The translations under genes and the position numbers were made by a program. From the NCBI GenBank assembly GCA_934394515.1, contig CAKRRU010000062.1, positions 1 to 15,094 of the forward strand: DNA of 15,094 bases. Direction: 5' to 3'. The notes beneath the pieces are model-generated. The model was not told the DNA's origin and did no database searches. It saw only the letters and a list, made by a program, of their open reading frames with translations. Every line of letters begins with the position of its first letter. Position 1 is the first letter of the stretch. Shown here piece after piece: positions 1 to 8,040 of the stretch. The stretch comes from an uncultured Acetatifactor sp. Lineage in GTDB: Bacteria; Bacillota; Clostridia; Lachnospirales; Lachnospiraceae.

Positions 1-901
1 AAGGAATTGCCAGGAAAATGGCAACTACGATAGCGGAGAACAATTTCATATCCTCTGAAGGCATCTTCAGCCACAGTACGAACTGATATACCATGTAATA
101 GATCACAGCACCCAGAATGACAGATGCCAGTGTAAACGCAAACGCGAGCTTTCTCTTGCTGGCAAACTTACCGAAGAGAACCTCCCCGATGATCACTGCG
201 GCCAGACCGATAACGATAGCGCCTCGTCCCATATTGACGTCGGCAGCCCCCTGAAACTGACCGTACAGAGCACCGCACAGTCCTACCAGACCGTTGGAGA
301 TCATCAGTGCCAGTACTTTGATAAAGTTTGTATTGATACCCTGTGCTCTTGCCATATTGCCGTTACAGCCCGTAGCACGGATAGCATGTCCCTGCTCAGT
401 TCCGAAATACCAGTACATTACAGCGATCAGTACCAGTAAAAATACGATCATTCCGAGGAAAAAGATCACTCTGCTGGCTGAACCGTCCGTCACATACCGC
501 AAAGACACTACCAACGGATAATTGTCTACACTGACCGGCTGGTTTGCTTTTCCCATAATATTCAGGTTGATGGAATACAGGGATATCTGGGTCAGGATAC
601 TTGCCAGGATTCCGGGGATTCCCAATGCGGTATTCAGAAGTCCCGTTACCATACCTGCCAGTGCTCCCGCCAGGAATGCAATCGGCAATGTAACCAGGGG
701 TGAGACACCCGCACGGATCAGCATTACGGATACCGCTGCGCCGGTGGCTATAGAGCCATCTACGGTCAGATCCGCAAAATCCAGCAGCCGGAAAGTAATA
801 TATACTCCCAGTGCCATGACTCCCCAGATCATTCCCTGTGCTATGGATCCCGGCATTGCCCTGAACAGGGAAAGGGGATTCAGTGACATAAAGTAAGACA
901 T
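1..901 (-). CDS. ABC transporter permease, TrpY-like (COG4120 family), C-terminal end cut off
   Basis: Membrane subunit of an ABC importer. I translated it from ATG at 901-899, 8 nt after a perfect AGGAGG (910-915). It begins MSYFMSLNPLSLF and stays open for 300 codons to the window edge. The last readable residues, FSAIVVAIFLAIP, are what this family has just before its end, so only a short tail should be missing. The segment LDFADLTVDGSIATGAAV (about residues 40-57) is characteristic of the COG4120 permeases that work with COG2984 binding proteins. Multiple hydrophobic segments follow (for example around 70-90, 145-165 and 225-300). The binding protein lies just upstream at 1006-2037, and an ATPase would be expected downstream, outside the window. 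The substrate is not shown by the sequence: relatives are predicted tryptophan or other aromatic amino acid importers. Expression probably comes from the promoter before the lipoprotein, reduced by the stem-loop at 925-958. Confidence 0.9.
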   Translation of the reverse strand, partial: MSYFMSLNPLSLFRAMPGSIAQGMIWGVMALGVYITFRLLDFADLTVDGSIATGAAVSVMLIRAGVSPLVTLPIAFLAGALAGMVTGLLNTALGIPGILASILTQISLYSINLNIMGKANQPVSVDNYPLVVSLRYVTDGSASRVIFFLGMIVFLLVLIAVMYWYFGTEQGHAIRATGCNGNMARAQGINTNFIKVLALMISNGLVGLCGALYGQFQGAADVNMGRGAIVIGLAAVIIGEVLFGKFASKRKLAFAFTLASVILGAVIYYMVYQFVLWLKMPSEDMKLFSAIVVAIFLAIP

Positions 902-924
902 TTCTTTTTCCTCCTAAAACTCCA

Positions 925-958
925 GATAGGGATATCGCTATTATGCGCTATCCCTATC
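925..958 (-). promoter_or_regulatory. Intercistronic stem-loop between binding-protein and permease genes
   Basis: The arms 925-938 and 945-958 are complementary at 13 of 14 positions, with the loop TATTAT. On the minus strand the hairpin begins 48 nt after the binding-protein stop and ends about 10 nt before the AGGAGG of the permease gene. Only a short run of four T follows it (GGAGTTTTAGG), so it is a weak or partial terminator, or an mRNA-stabilising hairpin. Such an element commonly lets a binding protein be made in excess over its permease. That role is inferred. Confidence 0.6.
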
Positions 959-1005
959 GAAGTATATTTTGTTAGAGTCGTACGTAAATACTATTGATAA
1001 AAGAC

Positions 1006-2037
1006 TTACTGAATTGCTACATAATCATCGGGAACGGTGATACCCAGTTCCTCACAGATCTTAGCATTGTACTTCTTGGTAACATTGGGAGCATAACGTA
1101 CATCCATGGTGGTGATGTCTGCACCCTCAGCCAGGATTTCGTAAGCCATCTCACCGGTAGCATATCCAAGATCATAATAGCTGATGGATAAGGTAGCTAC
1201 GCCACAACCGTTGCAGATACCCTCTTCACCTGCGATTACAGGAATCTTAGCGGGTGCTACTACATTGTAAACAGTCTCGGTTACGGATGCCAGTGTGTTG
1301 TCGGTAGGAATGTACAGAACATCGCACTCTCCCGCAGCTGCTGTAGTAACAGACTGTACTTCGTTGGTATCGGCGATCGCATACTCTTTATAAGCAATAC
1401 CGTCCTTGTCCAGAGCAGCCTCAAACAGCTGAATCTGGTATAAAGAGTTTGCCTCTGCGGAACAATACAACAGACCAACCTGCTTTACATCCGGGAACAG
1501 TTCCTTTAACATAGCTTCCTGCTCTTCAATAGGAGCCAGATCGGAAGTACCGGAAATATTTCTGCCGGTAGCACCGGACCAGTCGGAAATCTCAAGTGCG
1601 GTTGCATAATCGGTTACGGAAGTTCCTAAAATAGGGATTGTAGTGGTAGCTGCCGCTGCACTCTGCAAAGGAGAAGTTGCATTTGCAAGGATCAGATCCA
1701 CACCGTCGGATACGAAACCGTTACAGATGGTTGCTGCGGTGGTCTGCTCACCCTGTGCATTCTGCAGATCAAATTTTACATTGTCACCAAGCTTATCTTT
1801 TAATGCATCCTGAAAGCCCTGTGTAGCTGCATCCAGAGCTTCATGCTCCACTAACTGGCAGATGCCGATATTATACACCTTGCCGTCTGCGGAAGCTGCG
1901 CCGTTGGCTGCTTCACTCTGAACTTCACCGGTAGCTGCTACAGTGGAAGCTGTTCCGTTATCGGTGCTGCCACAGCCTGTCAGGACAGATGCTGCCATTA
2001 CTGCTGTAAGTACTACAGATAATAATTTCTTTTTCAT
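1006..2037 (-). CDS. ABC transporter substrate-binding lipoprotein (TrpX-like, ABC_sub_bind/COG2984)
   Basis: Extracytoplasmic, lipid-anchored solute receptor of the importer whose permease is at 1-901. I place the start at ATG 2037-2035, giving 343 residues, because AAAAGAGGG (2046-2054) lies 8 nt upstream and the protein then begins with a classic lipoprotein signal: MKKK, a hydrophobic stretch, then the lipobox LTGC with Cys22. An in-frame ATG at 2088 would add 17 non-signal residues and has no ribosome site. A Ser/Ala/Gly-rich linker (about 23-53) precedes the binding domain. Family-type segments are YNIGICQLVEHEALDAATQG near its start, ATSPLQSAAAATTTIPILGT, and VLYIPTDNTLAS near residue 240. 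The two-lobed periplasmic-binding fold follows from the family. The ligand is unknown; aromatic amino acids are the prediction for relatives. Confidence 0.92.
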   Translation of the reverse strand: MKKKLLSVVLTAVMAASVLTGCGSTDNGTASTVAATGEVQSEAANGAASADGKVYNIGICQLVEHEALDAATQGFQDALKDKLGDNVKFDLQNAQGEQTTAATICNGFVSDGVDLILANATSPLQSAAAATTTIPILGTSVTDYATALEISDWSGATGRNISGTSDLAPIEEQEAMLKELFPDVKQVGLLYCSAEANSLYQIQLFEAALDKDGIAYKEYAIADTNEVQSVTTAAAGECDVLYIPTDNTLASVTETVYNVVAPAKIPVIAGEEGICNGCGVATLSISYYDLGYATGEMAYEILAEGADITTMDVRYAPNVTKKYNAKICEELGITVPDDYVAIQ

Positions 2038-2125
2038 AATAAATGCCCTCTTTTCTGCGAATCTTCCGATCCGTTTGCTGTAGTGCATAGGCGCTTTAAA
2101 TCATCAAAGCGTTACACTGGTAAAT

Positions 2126-2154
2126 ATCATACCCCATAAAAGGACATTCGTCAA
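2126..2154 (-). promoter_or_regulatory. SigA-type promoter of the TrpX-like lipoprotein gene
   Basis: On the minus strand TTGACG (2149-2154) is separated by exactly 17 nt from TATGAT (2126-2131), five of six matches to consensus in each box. Transcription should start near 2119, giving a leader of about 80 nt. The leader contains a perfect 6-bp hairpin, CGCTTT/AAAGCG (2092-2111). It is too short for a T-box or a large riboswitch. A palindrome CATCGATG (2163-2170) lies just upstream of the -35 box; its role is unknown. Confidence 0.8.
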
Positions 2155-2194
2155 TCAAATTTCATCGATGCTTTGAATAATAACGATCTATTTT

Positions 2195-2866
2195 TTAGAT
2201 ATTGTCTTTCTTCACTACTTCTCCGGGTTTCTTGAAGATATGCCCGGCGGGGATCACACCTCTGACACAGGAAGTAGGATATACATTGGAGTTCCGTCCG
2301 ATAACAGTTCCGGGATTTAATACACTGTTACAGCCTACTTCCACGTGGTCACCCAGCATGGCACCCATTTTCTTCAGACCGGTCTCGATCTTCTCTTCTC
2401 CGTTCTTTACAACCACGAGGGTCTTATCGCTCTTCACATTGGAAGTAATGGATCCGGCTCCCATATGGGACTTAAATCCCAGTATACTGTCTCCCACATA
2501 ATTATAATGAGGCACCTGTACTTTATTGAACAGAACAACATTTTTCAATTCGGTGGAATTACCGACTACCGCACCCTTTCCCACAATAGCATTGCCACGG
2601 ACAAAGGCACAATGACGGATCTCCGCTTCTTCATCAATGATCAGCGGACCGTTCAGGCAGGCAGTTGGGGCCACCTTTGCGTTCTTCGCCACCCAGATAT
2701 CCTCGCCTCTTTTTTCATAGATCTCTTCTGGGAGTCTTTTCCCCAGTTCCAGGATAAAATCGTGAATTCTGGGAAGCAGCTCCCAGGGATATTCCGCCTC
2801 GGTAAACAGATCTGCTGCGATTGTCTCTGTCAGATCATACAGATTTTCGATTGTAATATTTTCCAT
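2195..2866 (-). CDS. Left-handed beta-helix (hexapeptide-repeat) protein resembling the GlmU acetyltransferase domain
   Basis: A 223-residue protein. Residues 1-52 are probably helical. Residues 58-205 have the spaced I/V-x-x-x-A/G pattern of a left-handed parallel beta-helix (for example DIWVAKNAKVAPTACLNGPL, AIVGKGAVVGNST, VIGRNSNVYP). The segment VPHYNYVGDSILG (118-130) followed by GAGSITSNVKSDK matches the acetyl-CoA-binding half of GlmU, and His120 aligns with the catalytic histidine of that enzyme (family knowledge). There is no N-terminal nucleotidyltransferase with a GxGxRM loop, so the frequent label UDP-GlcNAc pyrophosphorylase is not supported by the visible domains. A sugar-nucleotide or glucosamine-phosphate acyltransferase role is possible; the substrate is unknown. 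AGGAGA lies 8 nt before the ATG, and only 17 nt separate it from the topB stop, so it is probably the last gene of that operon. Confidence 0.85.
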   Translation of the reverse strand: MENITIENLYDLTETIAADLFTEAEYPWELLPRIHDFILELGKRLPEEIYEKRGEDIWVAKNAKVAPTACLNGPLIIDEEAEIRHCAFVRGNAIVGKGAVVGNSTELKNVVLFNKVQVPHYNYVGDSILGFKSHMGAGSITSNVKSDKTLVVVKNGEEKIETGLKKMGAMLGDHVEVGCNSVLNPGTVIGRNSNVYPTSCVRGVIPAGHIFKKPGEVVKKDNI

Positions 2867-2883
2867 GATAGTCTCTCCTGTCT

Positions 2884-4932
2884 TTATTCGTTATTTTTTG
2901 TATTGGATTGTCTGGTCTTCTTCTGATAAAAGCTCTCCGTGGCCTGAAACTGTCTCCATAATACTCCCTGATTGTTCAGGCTTCGTACCGCTACCGTTCT
3001 CCTGCCCACGAAATCCGTCAGTTTTCCCATGTACTCTTCCGGTGTGATCACACCATCAGCCACCATGGTAAGCCCCTTTTCCCAGCTGGCCGTCAGTGCC
3101 GGGTTTAACAGTGGACGGATGGAATCCGATACCACATCGTAGATCATCTCCCCCATCTGGGTAGGCGTCAGCACCTGGGTCTTTTTATTTAATGCCAGAT
3201 ACTCAATATTCACCAGTTTCTTAAGAATTTCCGCCCTGGTAGCACTGGTGCCGATGCCGCTTCCCTTGATCTGGGCCCGCAGCTCTTCGTCCTCAATAAA
3301 CTGTCCCGCATTTTCCATAGTCAGGATGATGCTTCCGGAAGTATACCGCTTGGGCGGAGACGTTTCACCTTCCTTGATCTCATAAGTATCCGCAGTCAGA
3401 GCATCTCCTTTTTTCAGATGCATCAGCAAGTCTGTAAGCTCTGCATCACATTTCTCATCGACGCTTTCGTTCTCTCCCTCTTTTTCATCCTTCGGCGCCA
3501 TATTCTCTTTCTTAAAAGAAAAGTTCGTCACCTTAAGATATCCTTCCTGCACCAGTACCTTAAAACCGGCAAAGAAACTTTCTTCCTTTACCTTCACTGT
3601 CAGCGAAAACTTCTGATACACAGCCGGAGGATAGAATATACTTAAGAACCTCCGGACAATGACTTCGTATACCTTTGCCGCCGTCGGTGCCAGTCCCGCG
3701 AGATTATTCAGTCCCTGTCCCGTAGGAATGATCGCATAGTGATCCGTGATCTGCTTATCGTTCACATAACGGGTCTTTGCGATATTTTTATAATTCCCCT
3801 GCTCTAAAACTTCCTTTGCAAAAGGAGCCGCCAACGCATAATTGCGGAGACCGCCGATGTTTTTATGAATCTCCTTTGCCACCGCTGTAGACAGGACTCT
3901 TGCATCTGTTCTGGGGTAAGTCGTCATCTTTTTTTCATATAATTCCTGCACGATCCGCAGAGTTTCGTCCGGACTGATCTTAAAGTACTTGGAACAGTCA
4001 TTCTGCAGTTCCGCAAGATTATACAGAAGCGGTGCATTCTTATTTTCTTTCTTCTTCTCGATTCCCGTGACGGTCACAGGTCCCACCGGTTCACCGGTAA
4101 GCTGTGCAATCAACTGTTCGGCATCCTCTTTTTTCTTAAATCCGTTCTCCTTGTATAATGCCGGAGAATTATAATATTTCGAGCCTTCCACCGCTCTCCA
4201 CTCTGCGGTAAACGGCTTCTCGCGCAGTTTAAAATTACCGATCACACGATAAAAAGGAGTCTTGGTAAACGAACGGATCTCGCGCTCTCTGTTCACGATC
4301 ATTCCCAATACACATGTCATGACACGTCCCACAGAAATCACTGCCCGGTCTCTTTTCAAATATCCCTTTACTGTGTTGCCGTATTTCAGCGTCAGCGCCC
4401 TGGAAAAATTAATACCCATCAGATAATCTTCCTTTGCCCTCAGATAAGCGGCATTCCCCAGATTATCATAAGCCGAAAGATCCTTGGCCTCCCGGATCCC
4501 GCGCAGGATTTCCTCCTCTGTCTGGGAATCGATCCATACCCGTTTCCGTTCTTTGCCATGCACCCCGGACATCTGTTCCACCAGACGGTAGATATATTCT
4601 CCTTCCCGTCCGGAGTCCGTGCAGACATAGATTGTCGTGACATCCTGACGGTTTAACAGGGAACTTACGATCGTATACTGTTTTTTTGCGCTTTCTATGA
4701 CTTCGTATTTGAAATCCGTCGGCAGAAAAGGAAGAGTATCGAAACTCCATCTCCGGAATTTTTCATCATACACTTCCGGATAACTCATAGTCACCAGATG
4801 CCCGACGCACCAGGTAATAATGGCTTCTTCCGACTCCAGATAACCGTCTTTGGAACGCATATTATATTTTAAAGCGTTGGCAAATTCTCTTGCCACGCTG
4901 GGTTTCTCTGCAATAAATAAATTTTTACCCAC
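2884..4932 (-). CDS. topB: DNA topoisomerase III (type IA)
   Basis: Type IA topoisomerase of 682 residues that cuts and passes single strands; it relaxes negative supercoils and unlinks replication or recombination intermediates. The N-terminal Toprim domain (about 3-140) contains IAEKPSVA with Glu9, and CTDSGREGE (104-112). The second Asp of the usual DxD is Gly here, as I recall for the Bacillus subtilis enzyme. The catalytic tyrosine is Tyr339 in TTYPRTDAR. Later core segments include TDHYAIIPT (396-404), a Lys/Glu-rich insertion (474-494) and GSGIGTSATRAEIL (557-570). It ends soon after the core: there is no cysteine cluster, so the C-terminal zinc fingers of many relatives are absent. 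The start is GTG at 4932-4930; no ATG lies in frame between the upstream stop and the conserved GKNLFIAEKPS. AGGAAAG lies 11 nt upstream. The gap to the upstream ATPase gene is 21 nt. No mobile-element genes flank it, so this looks like a chromosomal copy. Confidence 0.96.
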   Translation of the reverse strand: MGKNLFIAEKPSVAREFANALKYNMRSKDGYLESEEAIITWCVGHLVTMSYPEVYDEKFRRWSFDTLPFLPTDFKYEVIESAKKQYTIVSSLLNRQDVTTIYVCTDSGREGEYIYRLVEQMSGVHGKERKRVWIDSQTEEEILRGIREAKDLSAYDNLGNAAYLRAKEDYLMGINFSRALTLKYGNTVKGYLKRDRAVISVGRVMTCVLGMIVNREREIRSFTKTPFYRVIGNFKLREKPFTAEWRAVEGSKYYNSPALYKENGFKKKEDAEQLIAQLTGEPVGPVTVTGIEKKKENKNAPLLYNLAELQNDCSKYFKISPDETLRIVQELYEKKMTTYPRTDARVLSTAVAKEIHKNIGGLRNYALAAPFAKEVLEQGNYKNIAKTRYVNDKQITDHYAIIPTGQGLNNLAGLAPTAAKVYEVIVRRFLSIFYPPAVYQKFSLTVKVKEESFFAGFKVLVQEGYLKVTNFSFKKENMAPKDEKEGENESVDEKCDAELTDLLMHLKKGDALTADTYEIKEGETSPPKRYTSGSIILTMENAGQFIEDEELRAQIKGSGIGTSATRAEILKKLVNIEYLALNKKTQVLTPTQMGEMIYDVVSDSIRPLLNPALTASWEKGLTMVADGVITPEEYMGKLTDFVGRRTVAVRSLNNQGVLWRQFQATESFYQKKTRQSNTKNNE

Positions 4933-4953
4933 GTAATACCCATCTTTCCTGTG

Positions 4954-6288
4954 TTACAGTTCCTCATCCACGGAGTAAAACTGTATCTGTACAGTACCTT
5001 CCGTTAATGTTTTTTCATATCCGGCCTCTCCGAATACCAGGATGCCGTCCGCAGTCACATGCTCTCTTTTCATAGCCTTCTGCAGTACATCATAATCTTC
5101 CGAAGTATAACATACCGTACCGGAATAATCTACCACTATCTTTCTGCCGCTTTCCTCACTGCACAGAAAATAAATTTTCCCCTGTCTGCTGTTCCAGAGA
5201 CTGATCGTCCTGAATCGTCCCTGCAGCATCTCCTGACATATCCTCCGGTAGGCTGCCAGCTGAAAAGCATTATAATCGTCTCTGACATATTTTTCATAAA
5301 AGGCTTTGCCGTCTTCTGCCTGCAGGAAAGTCCGGTGCGGAAACAAATAGCGGAAATAAAACCGCACAAAAGCATTACTGATCTCATAAGTACCGGGCAG
5401 TACCTTCTCTACCAGTTCCAGTTCCATCAGATTCTTCAGGTATACACTGATCTTCGCCCGCGAAAATCCGGTATGTGCATACATATCGTTCAGTTTTCCG
5501 CGGCCTTCCTCCGCCAGTGTCGCCAGGATCGTATCATAAACCGCCGTTTCACGCAGTTCCTCTGACTGCCATCTGATCATAAGTTCCGGTAAAAAACTGT
5601 TCTTCTGCAAAAAAATGCGAATCAGATTCTCCTCTGCGGAAGCTTCCGGATCCAACAGACGCCACAGCCCCGGCAGCCCTCCCAGTGCCGCATACAGTGC
5701 AATGCTCTCCTGTACCGTATATTCGGAGAAAATCCTGCGCATGGCAGAAAAGGGCAGTTCCTTGACTTTTAAAAATCCGCTGATGGAGAACGCCAGATTT
5801 CCCACTTTCGAGATCATGCTGTTCTCAACCCAGCCGGAGGCATAAGTAGTCAAAATCACCAGAAGTTCCTCCCGGCTCTCCTTCAGGAAGCGGATCAGGT
5901 CCTGCAAAAAAGAGACATCTCCCTTGCACAAATACTGAAAATTTTCTATGAGCAGCACTCTTTTCGTCACTGCCGCCCCGTTCTTAATCGCCGTCAGACA
6001 TTCCAGCAGTTCCCGCCAGGAAGGATAGACCGGAAGTTCTCTCCTGCGGCTTCGGAACTCCTGTCCCCACAGATATTGCTGTTCTCTGACAGAACAATTT
6101 TCCGCGCTATAGCACAGACTCTCTTTTTTCTCCGTAAAAGCGGTTAAGAGAGCCGTCTTACCAACGCCTCTCTGTCCGTACACCACCAGGATCTGACTTC
6201 CTGCCTTCTTATAATGATTTTCCAAAAAAGCGGTTTCCTGTTCCCTTCCGGTCAACATAGCAATCTCTTTCTTTCCGTATCTGTTCAT
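4954..6288 (-). CDS. Archaeal-type P-loop ATPase (ATPase_2 plus winged helix plus DUF234-like C-terminus)
   Basis: A 444-residue STAND/AAA-like ATPase of the ATPase_2 (Arch_ATPase) family, whose cellular role is generally unknown. The Walker A motif GQRGVGKT (38-45) is intact. The Walker B region reads VLLIENFQYL (111-120) where the family usually has a hydrophobic run followed by DE, so Asp is Glu and the catalytic Glu is Asn. A winged helix-turn-helix follows (about 250-300), then FVRFYFRYLFP (307-317), typical of the DUF234 part. DUF234 is related to PD-(D/E)xK nucleases, but the usual E-C-K motif is not visible here; the region reads KIYFLCSEESGRKIVVDYSG (371-390). An alternative start at Met11 (6258-6256) fits relatives that begin directly with a GRE motif; neither start has a strong ribosome site. 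It lies 18 nt after the EAL gene and 21 nt before topB, so it is probably co-transcribed with both. Confidence 0.85.
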   Translation of the reverse strand: MNRYGKKEIAMLTGREQETAFLENHYKKAGSQILVVYGQRGVGKTALLTAFTEKKESLCYSAENCSVREQQYLWGQEFRSRRRELPVYPSWRELLECLTAIKNGAAVTKRVLLIENFQYLCKGDVSFLQDLIRFLKESREELLVILTTYASGWVENSMISKVGNLAFSISGFLKVKELPFSAMRRIFSEYTVQESIALYAALGGLPGLWRLLDPEASAEENLIRIFLQKNSFLPELMIRWQSEELRETAVYDTILATLAEEGRGKLNDMYAHTGFSRAKISVYLKNLMELELVEKVLPGTYEISNAFVRFYFRYLFPHRTFLQAEDGKAFYEKYVRDDYNAFQLAAYRRICQEMLQGRFRTISLWNSRQGKIYFLCSEESGRKIVVDYSGTVCYTSEDYDVLQKAMKREHVTADGILVFGEAGYEKTLTEGTVQIQFYSVDEEL

Positions 6289-6306
6289 CCGTTACGCAGC
6301 CCCGGT

Positions 6307-8025
6307 TCAATAAATCTTCTGCAGCAGTTGTTCGATTTCTTCCTGCGACAGTGGCTTTCCAAACAGATAGCCCTGGATAATATCACATCCGATGGCGCGC
6401 AGATACTTATACTGTTGTTCTTCCTCTACTCCCTCGGCAATGGATTCAAATCCCAGGGATTTTACCATGCTGACGATAGACTCCGTAATAATACGGGTCG
6501 CAGAATCCGTCAGCAGTGTGTCAGTAAAGGACTTATCAATTTTCAACGTATTGATGGGCAGCTTTTTCAGATACGACAACGAAGAGAATCCTGTTCCGAA
6601 ATCATCCAGCGAAATCCGGATACCGTATTCCTTCAGCAGCTGCATTTTTTCTGTGACAGCGGTAAAATCATCGATCAGTATACTTTCCGTGATCTCCAGT
6701 TCAATCTCATCCGGAGATACCTCATACTTATGAATCATGTTTAAGAGTGAATCTACAAAATCATCCTTCTGATACTGAAGTGCGGAAATATTGACAGACA
6801 GTACAAAAGGTACCCCGTATCGATTTCTCCATTCTGAAAATGTCCGGATACTTTGTTCCAGCACCCAGTTGCCTATCGGGATGATCGTTCCGTTCTTTTC
6901 GGCAATGGGAATAAACTTTGCCGGGCTGATCATCCTGCCGCTGCCATCTTTCCAGCGGATCAGCGCCTCGACCCCTCGCAGTTTTTTATTGCCTGCGTAA
7001 TACTGCGGCTGATAATATAAAAGGAAATTATTATCAAATACCGCCTCTTTTAATTTACTGTCCAGTTCCACATTTTTCAGGAAATCATTCAGTATAGGGG
7101 TGTCAAAATATTGAATCCGGTTCTTTCCGAGCGCCTTGCCTTTAAACATTACGATTTCAGCGCAGTTGATAAGCTCCAATGCGGAAGACGCAGCTTCAGG
7201 ATATTCCGCCACTCCGACGCTTACCGTAATATTCAGTACCTGTCCGCCCACCAGATAAAAGGGTTCTCTGGTCCGCTTCACGATCTCCTTATGAACAGCT
7301 TCCACACTCTTATTGCCGCACGGATCATAGATTGCCATGCAGTAAACGTCACTGGTCAAATGACATACAATAACATCGTCATTATTAAATTCCTTCAGGA
7401 AAGAACCAAACTGCTGTACCAGTTCATCTCCTGCCACAATTCCAAGTCCGTCGTTTACTTTGCGGAAATCATCAATATCAATAACAAGCACACTGACCAG
7501 CCGGTTGTCTTCTTTTGCACGGCGAAGGAACTCTGTCAGCAGTCGTACAAAATAATTACGATTGTACAATCCCGTCAGTCCATCATAATATGCCATATAA
7601 AGAAGTTCTTCGTTCTGCGTCTTCTGTTTTGTGATATTCTGTACCACAATGATCTGATCCACCGGTCTTGTGTCCTCGTAAAAGATCCTGCAGGAAAACT
7701 GCAGCCAGGTCTTTTTTCCTTTCATCATACATTCAACAGAAGAAGTTTCCTGACCGCTTTTCTCCAAAAACAGCATATCCCTCAGAGGCAGTACATATGG
7801 CTCATCTACCATTTCCTGAAATTTAACAAAATCCCGTCGGTCACGAATCTGAAAGTCAAAAAAATCTTCCCATTTCCCCAACATCGTGACAGTATTCTTT
7901 TCAAAGGAATAATAGATGTAAGCATAATCCATGGTATCGCACAGCAAACGATACATTCTCTCCCTTGCGCTCAGCTTTTCATTCATTGCACGCATAAGAT
8001 CCAGCTGATAGTGTAACTCGTTCAT
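6307..8025 (-). CDS. PAS-GGDEF-EAL protein, probable cyclic di-GMP phosphodiesterase
   Basis: A soluble 572-residue signalling protein; no membrane segment is visible. Numbering is from ATG 8025. Residues 21-132 look like a PAS sensor domain ending in VVQNITKQK. The GGDEF domain (about 138-308) keeps YDGLTGLYNR and DIDDFRKVND, but its signature is TSDVY (224-228), so cyclase activity is unlikely. The EAL domain (about 325-570) is complete: EALIRW (Glu353), NIS (Asn412), EITES (Glu444), DDFGTG (Asp474, Asp475), KIDK (Lys495), EGVE (Glu531, Glu534) and QGYLFGKP (Gln551). This predicts hydrolysis of c-di-GMP to pGpG, perhaps tuned by GTP bound to the inactive GGDEF domain (inference). The ATG at 8025 has AGGGTG 9 nt upstream. 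A GTG at 8037, 3 nt after the asd stop, would add four residues and is less likely. The overlap of its ribosome site with the asd end suggests translational coupling. Confidence 0.94.
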   Translation of the reverse strand: MNELHYQLDLMRAMNEKLSARERMYRLLCDTMDYAYIYYSFEKNTVTMLGKWEDFFDFQIRDRRDFVKFQEMVDEPYVLPLRDMLFLEKSGQETSSVECMMKGKKTWLQFSCRIFYEDTRPVDQIIVVQNITKQKTQNEELLYMAYYDGLTGLYNRNYFVRLLTEFLRRAKEDNRLVSVLVIDIDDFRKVNDGLGIVAGDELVQQFGSFLKEFNNDDVIVCHLTSDVYCMAIYDPCGNKSVEAVHKEIVKRTREPFYLVGGQVLNITVSVGVAEYPEAASSALELINCAEIVMFKGKALGKNRIQYFDTPILNDFLKNVELDSKLKEAVFDNNFLLYYQPQYYAGNKKLRGVEALIRWKDGSGRMISPAKFIPIAEKNGTIIPIGNWVLEQSIRTFSEWRNRYGVPFVLSVNISALQYQKDDFVDSLLNMIHKYEVSPDEIELEITESILIDDFTAVTEKMQLLKEYGIRISLDDFGTGFSSLSYLKKLPINTLKIDKSFTDTLLTDSATRIITESIVSMVKSLGFESIAEGVEEEQQYKYLRAIGCDIIQGYLFGKPLSQEEIEQLLQKIY

Positions 8026-8040
8026 AACCCCACTCACCCT

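Noticed and set aside
2038..2119. T-box or riboswitch in the leader of the TrpX-like gene
   Set aside because: The predicted leader is only about 80 nt and holds one 6-bp hairpin; there is no T-box sequence or terminator/antiterminator pair.
2186..2200. ATCTA-T5-TAGAT dyad at the end of the beta-helix gene as a terminator
   Set aside because: The stem is only 5 bp and all but one pair are A-T, and it overlaps the stop codon; too weak for intrinsic termination.
2345..2926. Plus-strand open frame opposite the beta-helix gene
   Set aside because: It is antisense to the hexapeptide-repeat gene and runs into topB; no family resemblance.
4597..4624. Second Asp of the TopB Toprim DxD is Gly (TDSGREGE), as a sign of inactivation
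   Set aside because: The same Asp-to-Gly arrangement is, as I recall, found in the functional Bacillus TopB, and the catalytic Tyr and the other acidic residues are present.
2884..4932. topB as a marker of an integrative conjugative element
   Set aside because: The neighbours are housekeeping or signalling genes; no relaxase, transfer, integrase or direct repeats are seen in the window.
7422..7440. AGDEL in the EAL protein read as an active GGDEF signature
   Set aside because: It belongs to the earlier GxxAGDxLL helix of the domain; the true signature position, about 25 residues later, reads TSDVY.
7111..8016. A 301-codon open frame on the plus strand
   Set aside because: It lies opposite the well-supported GGDEF-EAL gene, has no ribosome site or recognisable domain, and its composition is what the reverse of a real gene gives.
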